From Sphingobium ummariense RL-3 (GTDB taxonomy: Bacteria > Pseudomonadota > Alphaproteobacteria > Sphingomonadales > Sphingomonadaceae): a stretch of 64,000 nucleotides of DNA. The notes beneath the pieces were generated by a model. That model made no database searches. It saw only the letters and a program-made list of their open reading frames with translations, and was not told the DNA's origin. The position numbers and the translations under genes are program-made. The stretch is from positions 7,501 to 71,500 of the forward strand of contig NZ_AUWY01000048.1 in assembly GCF_000447205.1 (NCBI RefSeq), given 5' to 3'. The number at the start of each line of letters is the position of its first letter. Position 1 is the first letter of the stretch. Shown here piece after piece: positions 9,134 to 17,260 of this stretch.

Positions 9134-10119
9134 GCGCCGGCGCCCCAGTTGCGGCGCACCAGCACGGCCGGGCTCTGCCGGGCATCGATCAAGGCCCGTT
9201 CCACCACCTGCGTCCCCCCGACATCGACCGTCACATCCACCCTGAAGAATCCCGTCGTCACCTTGACCTGCTGCCCCGCCTCATCCAGCGGATTGATGCC
9301 CATGGCCTTGAACAGGTCCCAGAATTGCGGCACGCCTCCGTAGCCGTCCGGCGAGCGCTGCGCCAGTATCTGCCGCACCTGCGCCACGCTCGCCTGTCCC
9401 TGCAGCAGCATCGCCACCAGCGGCGCCTGATCGGGCAGCAGCGTGTTGACGTTGAGCGGCGACAGGTCGTCGGTCGGCAGCGCGCAGACCCAGGGCTTCA
9501 CCAGATCGTAGATCGCCGGGCTCACGCCGTTGACCGCACGGAGTTCGCTCGCGTCCACCATGAAGCGGTTGGCAGTGCGATAGGGGCGCGTCAGCTGGGC
9601 GTAGGTCTCGTCCTCCGCACCGCCCGGCTGGGGCACGCTGTCGCTGTCGATCCAGTCGGCGAGCGAGGCGGCGACGGCCTGGGCCTGCCGCGCGTCCACG
9701 CCCAGCGCCTGGAGCAGCGCCTGGAACTGGATGACGCCCACGGGACGCACGCTCAACGCGGACTCGCTCTCGCCCGAAACCACGCTGTTGAGGTTGAAGC
9801 AGTTGCCCCCGTCGGTCACCCGCGCCGTGGCGACGCCGCCCGGCACGGGGATCGCCTGCGGCGTCCCCATCCAGCCGCCCGCCAGCGTGATCTTGCCCGG
9901 ATTGGCCTGCACCAGGTCGCCGATGCGCAGGCGGGCGATCTCCGTCCCGGCATCGGCGAAGGCACGCCCCTGCTCGACCGCGCCGCCATTGCCGGTCATG
10001 CGGGTCGCCAGAGCGAGATGCTCCAGCGCGGTGGAGGCGACCACCGCCATCACCGCAACCAGCAGCAGCACGGTCAGCAGCGCGGCGCCCTCCTCGGACG
10101 GGCGCTTGCGGTCAGGCAC
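9130..10119 (-). CDS. gspK: Type II secretion minor pseudopilin K
   Basis: 329 residues, the usual size for this large minor pseudopilin that caps the pseudopilus tip. The prepilin site is RPSEEG before AALLTVLLLVAVMAVV, so the mature protein starts with Ala and has Thr at +5. Absence of Glu at +5 is a known feature of GspK. The large periplasmic alpha-helical insertion follows. It overlaps gspJ by 8 bases and gspL by 4. Confidence 0.92.
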   Translation of the reverse strand: MPDRKRPSEEGAALLTVLLLVAVMAVVASTALEHLALATRMTGNGGAVEQGRAFADAGTEIARLRIGDLVQANPGKITLAGGWMGTPQAIPVPGGVATARVTDGGNCFNLNSVVSGESESALSVRPVGVIQFQALLQALGVDARQAQAVAASLADWIDSDSVPQPGGAEDETYAQLTRPYRTANRFMVDASELRAVNGVSPAIYDLVKPWVCALPTDDLSPLNVNTLLPDQAPLVAMLLQGQASVAQVRQILAQRSPDGYGGVPQFWDLFKAMGINPLDEAGQQVKVTTGFFRVDVTVDVGGTQVVERALIDARQSPAVLVRRNWGAGA

Positions 10120-10765
10120 CGGGCGCCTCCTCGACCAGGGGCTTCTCCATCGGTCCCGGCGCCACCAGGAAGCGCAGCGTGACCGGCGGTTCGCCGGTGC
10201 GGGCGATGGTCATCTCGACGGCGCGGGGCATGAGGTCGGGCTGGGTCGGGGTCCATTCCTCGCGCCAATCCCCGCGCGCGTCGCGGAAACGCAGGGCGAC
10301 GTCCTCGACATGGTCGAGCAGCGCCGCCGGATCGTCCCCCACCGCGCCGTCCACCTGCGCATAGGTGCGCCGCTCCAGCCGCCCCTGCCGCACCCAATAT
10401 TCGACCTTTTGCAGGGAAGGACGCGGCAGGTCGCCCAGATTGTCCCAACCGCCGCGCACGAACTGCATCACCGGCAGGCTCTCCCCCTCCCGATGCGACC
10501 AGAAGGCGGGCGCCAGCGTGCCCGTTTCGGTACGGCTGATGCGCGGCACCGCCTGACCGAGATCGGCCGCGAGCGCGCCTGCGGTTCGCTGCACCGCCGC
10601 CATGTCGTCCAGCCGCGCCTTCACCTGGGCTTGCGCCGACACGCTGTTGCCCAGCAGCAGCACGCCCGCCGCCGCCAGCATGGCGAAGATCATCAGCGCG
10701 ACGAGCAGCTCGATGAGGGTGAAGCCTGACTCGCGGGTTTCCGCTCGGGATCGGGGCGCCATCAT
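10112..10765 (-). CDS. gspJ: Type II secretion minor pseudopilin J
   Basis: 217 residues. The leader is short and basic (MMAPRSRAETRESG) and is cut before FTLIELLVALMIFAMLA, which carries Glu at +5. The globular domain fits GspJ, part of the I-J-K tip complex. It overlaps gspI by 4 bases. This normal leader of about 14 residues is a useful contrast with the very long leaders of gspG and gspH in the same operon. Confidence 0.92.
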   Translation of the reverse strand: MMAPRSRAETRESGFTLIELLVALMIFAMLAAAGVLLLGNSVSAQAQVKARLDDMAAVQRTAGALAADLGQAVPRISRTETGTLAPAFWSHREGESLPVMQFVRGGWDNLGDLPRPSLQKVEYWVRQGRLERRTYAQVDGAVGDDPAALLDHVEDVALRFRDARGDWREEWTPTQPDLMPRAVEMTIARTGEPPVTLRFLVAPGPMEKPLVEEAPGA

Positions 10766-11145
10766 CCCACCACCCGCACGAAGCTCAGCACCACGGGTGA
10801 GGCGCCGCCCTGCCCATCCACCGTCAGGTCGACCTGGAGCAATCGCTTATCATCGGTCGCCTTGACCGTGCGTGCCCAGTGCCAGCGGCGGCCGCCATTG
10901 TCGACATCGCCCTCCTCCATGCCCACGGAAGGCGGTGCGGGATCGGTCTGGACCTCCACCATCAGGTTGCGCGCCACGATCTGCGCCATCGCCTTGCTGT
11001 CGAGATCGGCAGCGGTGTGGAGCGTCACGCTCTGCAACCGCACCAGCGCGAGGGCGGCGAGGCTGAACACCGCCAACGCAACCATCATTTCGAGCAGGGT
11101 GAAACCGCTCTCGCGGTCCCGCGCGGTGCGACGCTTCCTACCCAC
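10762..11145 (-). CDS. gspI: Type II secretion minor pseudopilin I
   Basis: 127 residues, typical for GspI. The leader MGRKRRTARDRESG (14 residues, strongly basic) precedes FTLLEMMVALAVFSLAALAL, with Glu at +5. GspI nucleates the pseudopilus tip with GspJ and GspK. It overlaps gspH by 8 bases and gspJ by 4. Confidence 0.92.
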   Translation of the reverse strand: MGRKRRTARDRESGFTLLEMMVALAVFSLAALALVRLQSVTLHTAADLDSKAMAQIVARNLMVEVQTDPAPPSVGMEEGDVDNGGRRWHWARTVKATDDKRLLQVDLTVDGQGGASPVVLSFVRVVG

Positions 11146-11713
11146 CGACCATGACCTTTCCGGCCATGTCGACGGTCACGGACACCCGCTCGCCCTCGCG
11201 CGCCAGGGTGATGGTCATGGGATCGGTCGGCAGGCCCGTGCCGTCGAAGGCGATCTGCTGGCGGCCTTCCCTGCCCACCAGCGCCCGCGTGCCGCCCTTC
11301 CAGTCGGCGGTGGCGAAGGGCTTGTCCTCCAGCGGCACCCATAGCGACCCGTCGCGTCGCTGGAAGCCGTAGCCCGAGGCGGAAACCCACACGCCCATCG
11401 GGCGTGCGGTGACGACCGCTTCGTCGCGCGCGGCGGCCACGCGCGCGGCGAAGCGGTCGGCATCCTCGATCACCCGCCCGCGCGGGTCGGGGATCGCCAG
11501 CACGACGGCAGCGGAAATGAAACCGATGATCGTCAGGACGACCATCAGCTCGATCAGGGTGAAGCCGCGGTCCTCGCGCGATGAGCGCGCCCCGGCGAAG
11601 GCCGGGACCCAGGAAGCGACACGCTGCACCCAGGGCTCTCGACCTCGGCCTTCGCCGGGGAACAGAGAGGGCGGGGCCTCAGAGTTCGCTGGAAAGGATA
11701 TCCGCATTCTCAT
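11138..11713 (-). CDS. gspH: Type II secretion pseudopilin H with a repeat-derived long leader
   Basis: 191 residues from the ATG at 11713. The pseudopilin core begins FTLIELMVVLTIIGFISAAV (Glu at +5), preceded by REDRG, but the leader before it is about 50 residues. Residues about 19-43 are encoded by a palindromic repeat (11590-11660) and include WVPAFAG. The start at 11713 overlaps gspG by 35 bases. A GTG inside the repeat region would give a 23-residue leader instead, still unusually long. No start lies between the repeat and the cleavage site that I can see, so at least part of the repeat must be translated. GspH is the minor pseudopilin joining the tip complex to the GspG shaft. Confidence 0.85.
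   Translation of the reverse strand: MRMRISFPANSEAPPSLFPGEGRGREPWVQRVASWVPAFAGARSSREDRGFTLIELMVVLTIIGFISAAVVLAIPDPRGRVIEDADRFAARVAAARDEAVVTARPMGVWVSASGYGFQRRDGSLWVPLEDKPFATADWKGGTRALVGREGRQQIAFDGTGLPTDPMTITLAREGERVSVTVDMAGKVMVGG
11590..11660. repeat. Palindromic repeat inside the gspH leader region
   Basis: Two inverted arms, CCCCGGCGAAGGCCGGG (11590-11606) and CCTCGGCCTTCGCCGGGG (11643-11660), are separated by 36 bases. Each arm is itself a palindrome centred on CGAAG or CTTCG. This is the same architecture as the intergenic repeat at 24044-24125. It spans the gspG/gspH junction and is read in frame as part of gspH. Confidence 0.75.
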
Positions 11714-12218
11714 TCTCGCCGCCCGGCTGGCCGTCGGCGCCCAGCGAGCTGATGTCGAACGCGCCCTTCCGCCCCGGCACGGTGTAGATGTAGGCCCGGC
11801 CCCACGGATCCTGCGGCAGCTTCTTGATATAGCCGCCCCGGCGATAGCGTTGCGGCTGCGCCAGCGAGGCGGGCGGCGTCAGCAGCGCCTGCAGCCCGTC
11901 GGTCGCCGCCGGATAGGTCAGGTTATCGAGCCGGTACTGCTCCAGCGCCTGCTCGATGGTGGAGATGTCCGCCTTCGCCTTCTCCACCCGGGCGGTGTCG
12001 GTCGCAGGGATCACGTTGATCGCCACGATCGTCGCCAGCAGGCCGATGATGACGATGACGACCATGAGCTCCACCAGGGTAAATCCGGCTTCGCTCCCTT
12101 GATCTTCGTCATCCCGGCGAAAGCCGGGATCCCGCTTGCTTTCGGGAAGCGCCACAAATCTCCGAAGAGAAGTGAGATCCCGGCTTTCGCCGGGATAACG
12201 GGAGGAAAGGTGATCCAT
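11679..12218 (-). CDS. gspG: Type II secretion major pseudopilin G with a repeat-derived long leader
   Basis: 179 residues from the ATG at 12218, which has a strong Shine-Dalgarno (AAGGAG, spacing 6). The pseudopilin core FTLVELMVVIVIIGLLATIV starts only at residue 46, giving a 45-residue leader where 5-10 is normal. Leader residues 7-38 are the translation of a palindromic repeat (RYPGESRDL to DPGFRRDDE). The remainder is standard GspG: DISTIEQALEQYRLDN, the conserved YPAATDGLQALL, and the C-terminal calcium-site region with DPWGRAYIY and SLGADGQPGGE. It forms the shaft of the pseudopilus that pushes substrates through GspD. Confidence 0.93.
   Translation of the reverse strand: MDHLSSRYPGESRDLTSLRRFVALPESKRDPGFRRDDEDQGSEAGFTLVELMVVIVIIGLLATIVAINVIPATDTARVEKAKADISTIEQALEQYRLDNLTYPAATDGLQALLTPPASLAQPQRYRRGGYIKKLPQDPWGRAYIYTVPGRKGAFDISSLGADGQPGGENENADILSSEL
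12107..12200. repeat. Composite palindromic repeat inside the gspG leader
   Basis: Inverted arms at 12107-12131 (CGTCATCCCGGCGAAAG onward) and 12176-12200 flank a 44-base spacer. Each arm contains its own palindrome CCCGGCGAAAGCCGGG or its complement. The whole 94 bases are translated as residues 7-38 of GspG. A closely similar element stands in an intergenic region at 24044-24125. Confidence 0.85.
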
Positions 12219-12229
12219 ATTCAACTCCT

Positions 12230-13447
12230 TCAGGCCCCTGTGAGGCTCTGCAGCTGCAATATCGGCAGCAGGATGGACAGGATGATGACGGCGACGATGC
12301 CGCCCATCAATATGATGATGACCGGCTCCAGCATGGCGAGCGCGGCCGACGTGAAGCTGTCGAATTCGCGTTCGAGATAGTCGGCGGCGCGCTCCAGCAT
12401 GGTGTCGAGCCGGCCGGCGCTCTCGCCGCTCGCCGCCAGATAGACCAGCAGCGGCGGGAAGACGCCGGCGCGGCGCAGCGCCGCCGACAGGCTGCCGCCG
12501 CCGCGGATCGCCTCGACGATCTGGTCCGATGCCTGGCGCAGCACCCGGTTGTGGACCGTCTGGGTAGTGAGCGTCAGCCCCTCCATCAGCGGCAGGCGGC
12601 TCGCGACCATGGTGGAGAGCGTGCGCGCCATCCGCGCCGCATGAAGGTCGCGAATCAGCCGCCCCAGCAGCGGCAGGCCCAGCAGCATCGCGTCGAAGCG
12701 GTAGCGGAAGCCCTCGACCTTCAGCGCGCGCCAGAAGGCGAAGGCGCCGAGGCCGATCAGGATCGCCAGCAGCCACCAGTAGCCGGCGAGAAAGGCGGAC
12801 AGCCCCATCACCAGCCGGGTCAGCAGCGGCAGCTTCTGCCCTACGGTGTCGAACTGCTCCACCACCTTGGGCACGACGAAGATCATCAGCGCGGCGACGA
12901 CGCAGACGGCGAACACCGCCAGTACGGTGGGATAGGCGATCGCGGTCAGCACCTTGGAGCGCATCACCGCCTGTCGTTCCATAAGGATGGAGAGCCGCTC
13001 CATGATCGTCGGCAGGCTGCCAGAGCTTTCGCCGGCGGAAATCATCGCGCGGTAGAGCGGGGGGAAGCTTTTGGGCTCCGCGCCCAGCGCGTCGGCCAGC
13101 CGCCGCCCCTCCAGCACGCCGCCATGCACCTTGCCCACGATCGCGCGGACATGGGGCTGTTCGCTCTGACGGCCAATCGTGCGCAGCGCTTCCTCGATCG
13201 GGCTGACCTGCACCAGAGTCGAAAGCTGGCGCGTGAAGAGGGTCAGTTCCTTGGCAGAGAGGCGCTGCGCGCGGAAGGACAGTCCGGCCCGCTTGCGCGC
13301 CACCTCCGCTGCGCCCGGCTCCAGCCGCACGATGAAAAGCTTGCGCGCGTCCAGCCGGGCGCGCGCATCCTCGACCGTCTCGGCCTTGACCGATCCCTTG
13401 CGCTCCTTCCCTGCAGGGTCGATCGCGACATAGTCGTAATCAGCCAT
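12230..13447 (-). CDS. gspF: Type II secretion inner-membrane platform protein F
   Basis: 405 residues from ATG at 13447, the usual GspF length; the start MADYDYVAIDPAGKERKG matches the family. Two T2SS-F helical domains are seen (about 70-195 and 270-395), each followed by membrane segments; the last is AMLEPVIIILMGGIVAVIIL. Conserved LPTIMERLS and AAGESAG-like (AASGESAGRLD) motifs are present. It links the ATPase GspE to the pseudopilus base. Its start overlaps the gspE stop by 8 bases. Confidence 0.93.
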   Translation of the reverse strand: MADYDYVAIDPAGKERKGSVKAETVEDARARLDARKLFIVRLEPGAAEVARKRAGLSFRAQRLSAKELTLFTRQLSTLVQVSPIEEALRTIGRQSEQPHVRAIVGKVHGGVLEGRRLADALGAEPKSFPPLYRAMISAGESSGSLPTIMERLSILMERQAVMRSKVLTAIAYPTVLAVFAVCVVAALMIFVVPKVVEQFDTVGQKLPLLTRLVMGLSAFLAGYWWLLAILIGLGAFAFWRALKVEGFRYRFDAMLLGLPLLGRLIRDLHAARMARTLSTMVASRLPLMEGLTLTTQTVHNRVLRQASDQIVEAIRGGGSLSAALRRAGVFPPLLVYLAASGESAGRLDTMLERAADYLEREFDSFTSAALAMLEPVIIILMGGIVAVIILSILLPILQLQSLTGA

Positions 13448-15062
13448 CGGCGATGGTTTCCACCTCGACCACGTCGCGGCGCGACACGCGGATGGCCTCT
13501 TCCGCCGTGGTCTGTCCGTCGCGCACCAGCGCACGGGCCGCCGACCCCAGATTCGGGGCGTTGAGGAAGGCGTGGCGCGCGATCAGGGATTCATCGCCAC
13601 CGTCGTTGATCAGGCGGCGGATGGTGTCGTCGACGCGGATCGCCTCGAACACGCCGATCCGGCCCTTGTAGCCGGTGCCGCTGCATTCCTCGCAGCCGCG
13701 CGCCCTGTAGATGATCGTGCCGGGGTCGAAGCCCAGCAGCGCGCTCGCCGACTTGTCCGCCTGCACCGGCTCGCGGCAATGCTGGCACAGGCGGCGGACA
13801 AGCCGCTGGGCGATGACTGCGCGCAGGGTAGAGGCGAGCAGGAAGGGCTCGACCCGCATGTCGCGCATTCGCGTGATCGCGCCCACGGCGTCGTTGGTGT
13901 GGACTGTGGAAAGGACGAGATGGCCCGTCAGCGACGCCTGGACCGCGATCTCGGCGGTTTCGCGGTCGCGGATTTCACCTACCATCACCACGTCGGGGTC
14001 TTGCCGCAGGATCGCGCGCAAGCCGGCGGCGAAGGTCAGGCCGACCTTCGCATTGACCTGGGTCTGGCCGACTCCCTCGATCGCATATTCGACCGGATCC
14101 TCGACCGTCAGGATGTTGCGGGTGCCGTCGTTGAGCTGGCGCAGGCCTGCATAGAGCGTCGTCGTCTTGCCCGATCCGGTCGGGCCGGTGACGAGGATGA
14201 TGCCATTGGGTTCGGACAGCCCCTCGCGGAAGATGCGATCGGGCGCGCCCGTCATGCCGAGCAGGTCGAGGTTGATGCCTGCATTCTCCTTGTCGAGAAT
14301 GCGCAGCACCACACGCTCGCCCGCGCGGCTCGGCAGGGTGGAGACGCGGACGTCGAGCAGCTTGCCGCCGAGCGTCAGGCCGATGCGCCCGTCCTGCGGC
14401 ACGCGCCGCTCGGCGATGTCGAGCCGGGCCATGACCTTGATGCGGCTGACGACCACGGGCGCGACATGGGGCGGCATGCGCAGCGTTTCGCGCAGCACGC
14501 CGTCGATCCGCATCCGCACGATCAGGCCGGTTTCATAGGGTTCGATATGGATGTCCGACACGCCCTGCCGCGCGGCCTCGGCGATGATGCCGTTGATGAG
14601 GCGGATGGCGGGCGCGTCGTCGGCGCTGTCGAGCAGGTCGTCGGCGGTGGGGATGTCGGCGGCGAGCATGTCGAGCTCGTCCGCCCCGACGTCCAATGAT
14701 CCGGCCATGGCCGCGGCGCTGCCGTCCATCGCATAATGATCGGACAGGTGCCGGTCGAACTGCGCCGGATCGACGAAGCGGACGTCGAAGCTCCTGGCCA
14801 GATGGCGACGTACCTCCAGCAGCACACGCGGGTCGCTGCCTTCACGCACCGCGATGATCAGGCGAGCGCCTTCTTCCGGCAGGATCACCACGCCATGCTT
14901 GCGGGCGAAGCCATAAGGGATGTCGACCGGGCGGAGGGGAATTGCAGGGGAGATGCTCTCTCCGTTCTTCTGCGAAAGCAGGAGCTCGGGGCGATCGGGT
15001 TCCGCACTCGAACCTTGGGCTCCTGCCTTCGCAGGAGCACCGGAATTGCTCTCTTCGCTCAC
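13440..15062 (-). CDS. gspE: Type II secretion ATPase E with a repeat-derived N-terminal segment
   Basis: 540 residues. Hexameric cytoplasmic ATPase powering pseudopilus assembly. The N1E/N2E domain (about 40-150) is followed by the ATPase core with Walker A GPTGSGKTTT (about 293-302), Asp box (about 317-325, NILTVEDPVE) and Walker B/His box (VMVGEIRDRETAEIA). A zinc-binding tetracysteine is intact (CQHC and CEEC). Residues 8-32 (GAPAKAGAQ onward) come from a palindromic repeat, lie before the first conserved domain and look dispensable. It overlaps gspD by 4 bases. Confidence 0.93.
   Translation of the reverse strand: MSEESNSGAPAKAGAQGSSAEPDRPELLLSQKNGESISPAIPLRPVDIPYGFARKHGVVILPEEGARLIIAVREGSDPRVLLEVRRHLARSFDVRFVDPAQFDRHLSDHYAMDGSAAAMAGSLDVGADELDMLAADIPTADDLLDSADDAPAIRLINGIIAEAARQGVSDIHIEPYETGLIVRMRIDGVLRETLRMPPHVAPVVVSRIKVMARLDIAERRVPQDGRIGLTLGGKLLDVRVSTLPSRAGERVVLRILDKENAGINLDLLGMTGAPDRIFREGLSEPNGIILVTGPTGSGKTTTLYAGLRQLNDGTRNILTVEDPVEYAIEGVGQTQVNAKVGLTFAAGLRAILRQDPDVVMVGEIRDRETAEIAVQASLTGHLVLSTVHTNDAVGAITRMRDMRVEPFLLASTLRAVIAQRLVRRLCQHCREPVQADKSASALLGFDPGTIIYRARGCEECSGTGYKGRIGVFEAIRVDDTIRRLINDGGDESLIARHAFLNAPNLGSAARALVRDGQTTAEEAIRVSRRDVVEVETIADG
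14968..15041. repeat. Palindromic repeat inside the 5' coding region of gspE
   Basis: One arm is a near-perfect palindrome, GCTCCTGCCTTCGCAGGAGC (15019-15038). The other is an imperfect inverse copy at 14968-14987 (TTCTGCGAAAGCAGGAGCTC). This arm-spacer-arm plan resembles the gspG and gspH repeats, but the arm sequence differs, so it is a related subfamily. It encodes residues 8-32 of GspE. Confidence 0.75.
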
Positions 15063-17260
15063 TGCTGCCCCCCGCTCGGCGGCAGGTCCACGGGCCGCAC
15101 CACGCCGCTCGATTCGCGCACGGTGGGCTCGATCACCTGCGCCGGGGGCTGGGCCACCATGTCGCCCGGGCCGGCCGCAACGCCCGGCGGCACCGCGCCC
15201 ATATAGTCGCGCACCAGTTCGTCGATGCTCGGCTCCGCGTCGGGATTGCGCTGGAGCTGCATCCCCCGGACATAGCCGTAGCGCTGCTGCGTCAGCTTCT
15301 GCGCATCCTCCTTGGAGCGCAAGATCGTCGGGCGGATGAAGACCATGAGGTTGGTCTTGGTCCGGTTCTTCGAGCGCGACTTGAACAGTTCGCCGATCCC
15401 GGGAATGTCGGACAGCAGCGGGATGCGCTCGATCGTGCGGCGTTCATTGTCGTCGAGCAGCCCGCCCAGCGCCAATATCTCGCCATCGTCCACGGTCACC
15501 GTGGTCTCGATCTCGCGCTTGTTGATGATGAGGTCGCTGTTGTCGTTGCTGACCGGGCCGGCGACGCTCGACACTTCCTGTTTCAGGAACAGCTTGATCG
15601 CGCCGCCGGTGTTGATCTGCGGCTTCACCTCCAGCTTGATGCCGACATCCTGCCGCTGGACTGTGCGGAACTGGTTGTCGAAATTCTGGCTCAACGCCTC
15701 TCCGGTGGTGATCGGCACCTGCTGGCCGACCAGGATCGACGCCTTCTGATTGTCGAGCGTCATTACCGAGGGAGTCGAGAGCAGGTTGCTTTCGGTGTCG
15801 GACTTCACCGCGTTGATGATCGCGCCGAAAATGCCGTTATTGCCGATGCTGCCGCCCAGCCCCGCGATCGCGCCGGTGGCGCTTTGCAGGCTGCTGACCG
15901 CCGCCTGCTGGAGCGTGCTGGCGAGGTCGCCATTTTCCCGCACCTCGGTGGTCGTCCGTGTCCCGTCCGGCGCGACTACCGTGGTCGTGGTGGTGCCGAG
16001 CCGATCTGCCGCATAGGCGCCCGCGAGGGTGAGCAAGTTGGGCTGCGCATTGCTGTAGTTGGTGGCGGCAAAGCCGGTCGAGGTGCTGCCGATCAGAAAC
16101 TGCACGCCCAGCTTCTTGGCGGCGGCGTCGCTGATCTCGACGATGATCGCTTCGACCAGCACCTGTTCGCGCCGCGTGTCGATCTGGCGGATGGTTTCGC
16201 CCAGCATGCGCTGCACGTCGCTGTTCGCCGCGACGATGATCGCATTCGCGCCCTCATAGCGGGTGACGATCGCGGGGCCGCGAGTCGAGATGCCGCCACC
16301 GGATGCCGATCCAGTGGACACCGCTGCCACCGGTGCCGCCGCCTGGCTGGCGGGCGCAGCAGAGGGCGCGCCACCAGCCGAGGTTGTGGAGGCCGTCACA
16401 GGCTGGGCGGAAGACTGACCGACCAGTTGCTGCAGCACCGGCAGCAGCTTCTCGGCATCGGCATGCTCCAGCCAGTAAACGCGGATTTCAGTGCCACTCG
16501 CCGCCTGCCGGTCCAGGTCGCGGGCCATCTGCGCCAGCCGCGCGACAGTGCCGGCATCGCCCCGGATGGCGATGCTGTTGCTGCTGTCGATCGGGACCAC
16601 CTGCGCCGACGCGGGCGCCCCGCCCTCGCCGCCGCCACCCGCCACCAGCGCCTGGAGAGAGGTCGCGATCTCGCGTGCGCCGGCGTTCGTCAGCGTCACC
16701 ACCTGGGTCGCCGCATTGTCGCGGTCGATCCGAGCGATCACCTGGCGGATGCGGGCGATGTTGTCGGCATAATCGGCCACCACCACGCTATTGCCCGCGC
16801 GGTTGGCGGTCACGGAACCGTCCCTGCTCACCAGCGGGCGCAGCGTTTCCAGGGCGCTTGCCGCGTCGATGGAACGCAGGCGGAACACCTCCGTCACGAA
16901 GCTGTTGCGGCTGGCCGCCCGGCCCACCGCGCTTGGCTGACCCGCCGCGCCGTCGGCGGGCTGGATCCGGTACGCGCCGCCGGGAGCCGGCACCGCCACC
17001 AACCCATTGGCGCGCAGGGTCGAGAGGAAGATTTCGAAATATTCGGAGCGTGAGAGCGGCCGGTCGGTCACCACCGACACCTTGCCCTGCACCCGGTTGT
17101 CGATGATGAAGGTGCGCCCCGTCACCCGCGCTGCATCCTGGATAAAGGCGCGGATATCAGCGTCGCGCACGTTCAGCGTCTGCTGCGCCAGAACGGGCGT
17201 CGCGACCGGCGCCGCAAGCGCAAGGGCCATGGCGGCGGAATAAAGCAATGGTCTGGTCAT
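15059..17260 (-). CDS. gspD: Type II secretion outer-membrane secretin D
   Basis: 733 residues with a signal peptide ending near PVLAQ. The periplasmic N0 domain follows (LNVRDADIRAFIQDAARVTG), then N1-N3 domains to about residue 400. The secretin C-terminal domain includes VPITTGEALSQNFDNQFRTV and the conserved LGGLLDDNERRTIERIPLLS with GELFKSRS. A low-complexity Ala/Ser/Gly stretch interrupts N3. The C-terminus is Pro/Gly-rich, possibly a pilotin-interaction tail; no gspS is nearby. It forms the outer-membrane channel. Confidence 0.95.
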   Translation of the reverse strand: MTRPLLYSAAMALALAAPVATPVLAQQTLNVRDADIRAFIQDAARVTGRTFIIDNRVQGKVSVVTDRPLSRSEYFEIFLSTLRANGLVAVPAPGGAYRIQPADGAAGQPSAVGRAASRNSFVTEVFRLRSIDAASALETLRPLVSRDGSVTANRAGNSVVVADYADNIARIRQVIARIDRDNAATQVVTLTNAGAREIATSLQALVAGGGGEGGAPASAQVVPIDSSNSIAIRGDAGTVARLAQMARDLDRQAASGTEIRVYWLEHADAEKLLPVLQQLVGQSSAQPVTASTTSAGGAPSAAPASQAAAPVAAVSTGSASGGGISTRGPAIVTRYEGANAIIVAANSDVQRMLGETIRQIDTRREQVLVEAIIVEISDAAAKKLGVQFLIGSTSTGFAATNYSNAQPNLLTLAGAYAADRLGTTTTTVVAPDGTRTTTEVRENGDLASTLQQAAVSSLQSATGAIAGLGGSIGNNGIFGAIINAVKSDTESNLLSTPSVMTLDNQKASILVGQQVPITTGEALSQNFDNQFRTVQRQDVGIKLEVKPQINTGGAIKLFLKQEVSSVAGPVSNDNSDLIINKREIETTVTVDDGEILALGGLLDDNERRTIERIPLLSDIPGIGELFKSRSKNRTKTNLMVFIRPTILRSKEDAQKLTQQRYGYVRGMQLQRNPDAEPSIDELVRDYMGAVPPGVAAGPGDMVAQPPAQVIEPTVRESSGVVRPVDLPPSGGQQ

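Noticed and set aside
12107-12200. Hairpin considered as a terminator inside the secretion operon
   Set aside because: Located inside the translated gspG leader, no T-run, and downstream genes are required for the system.
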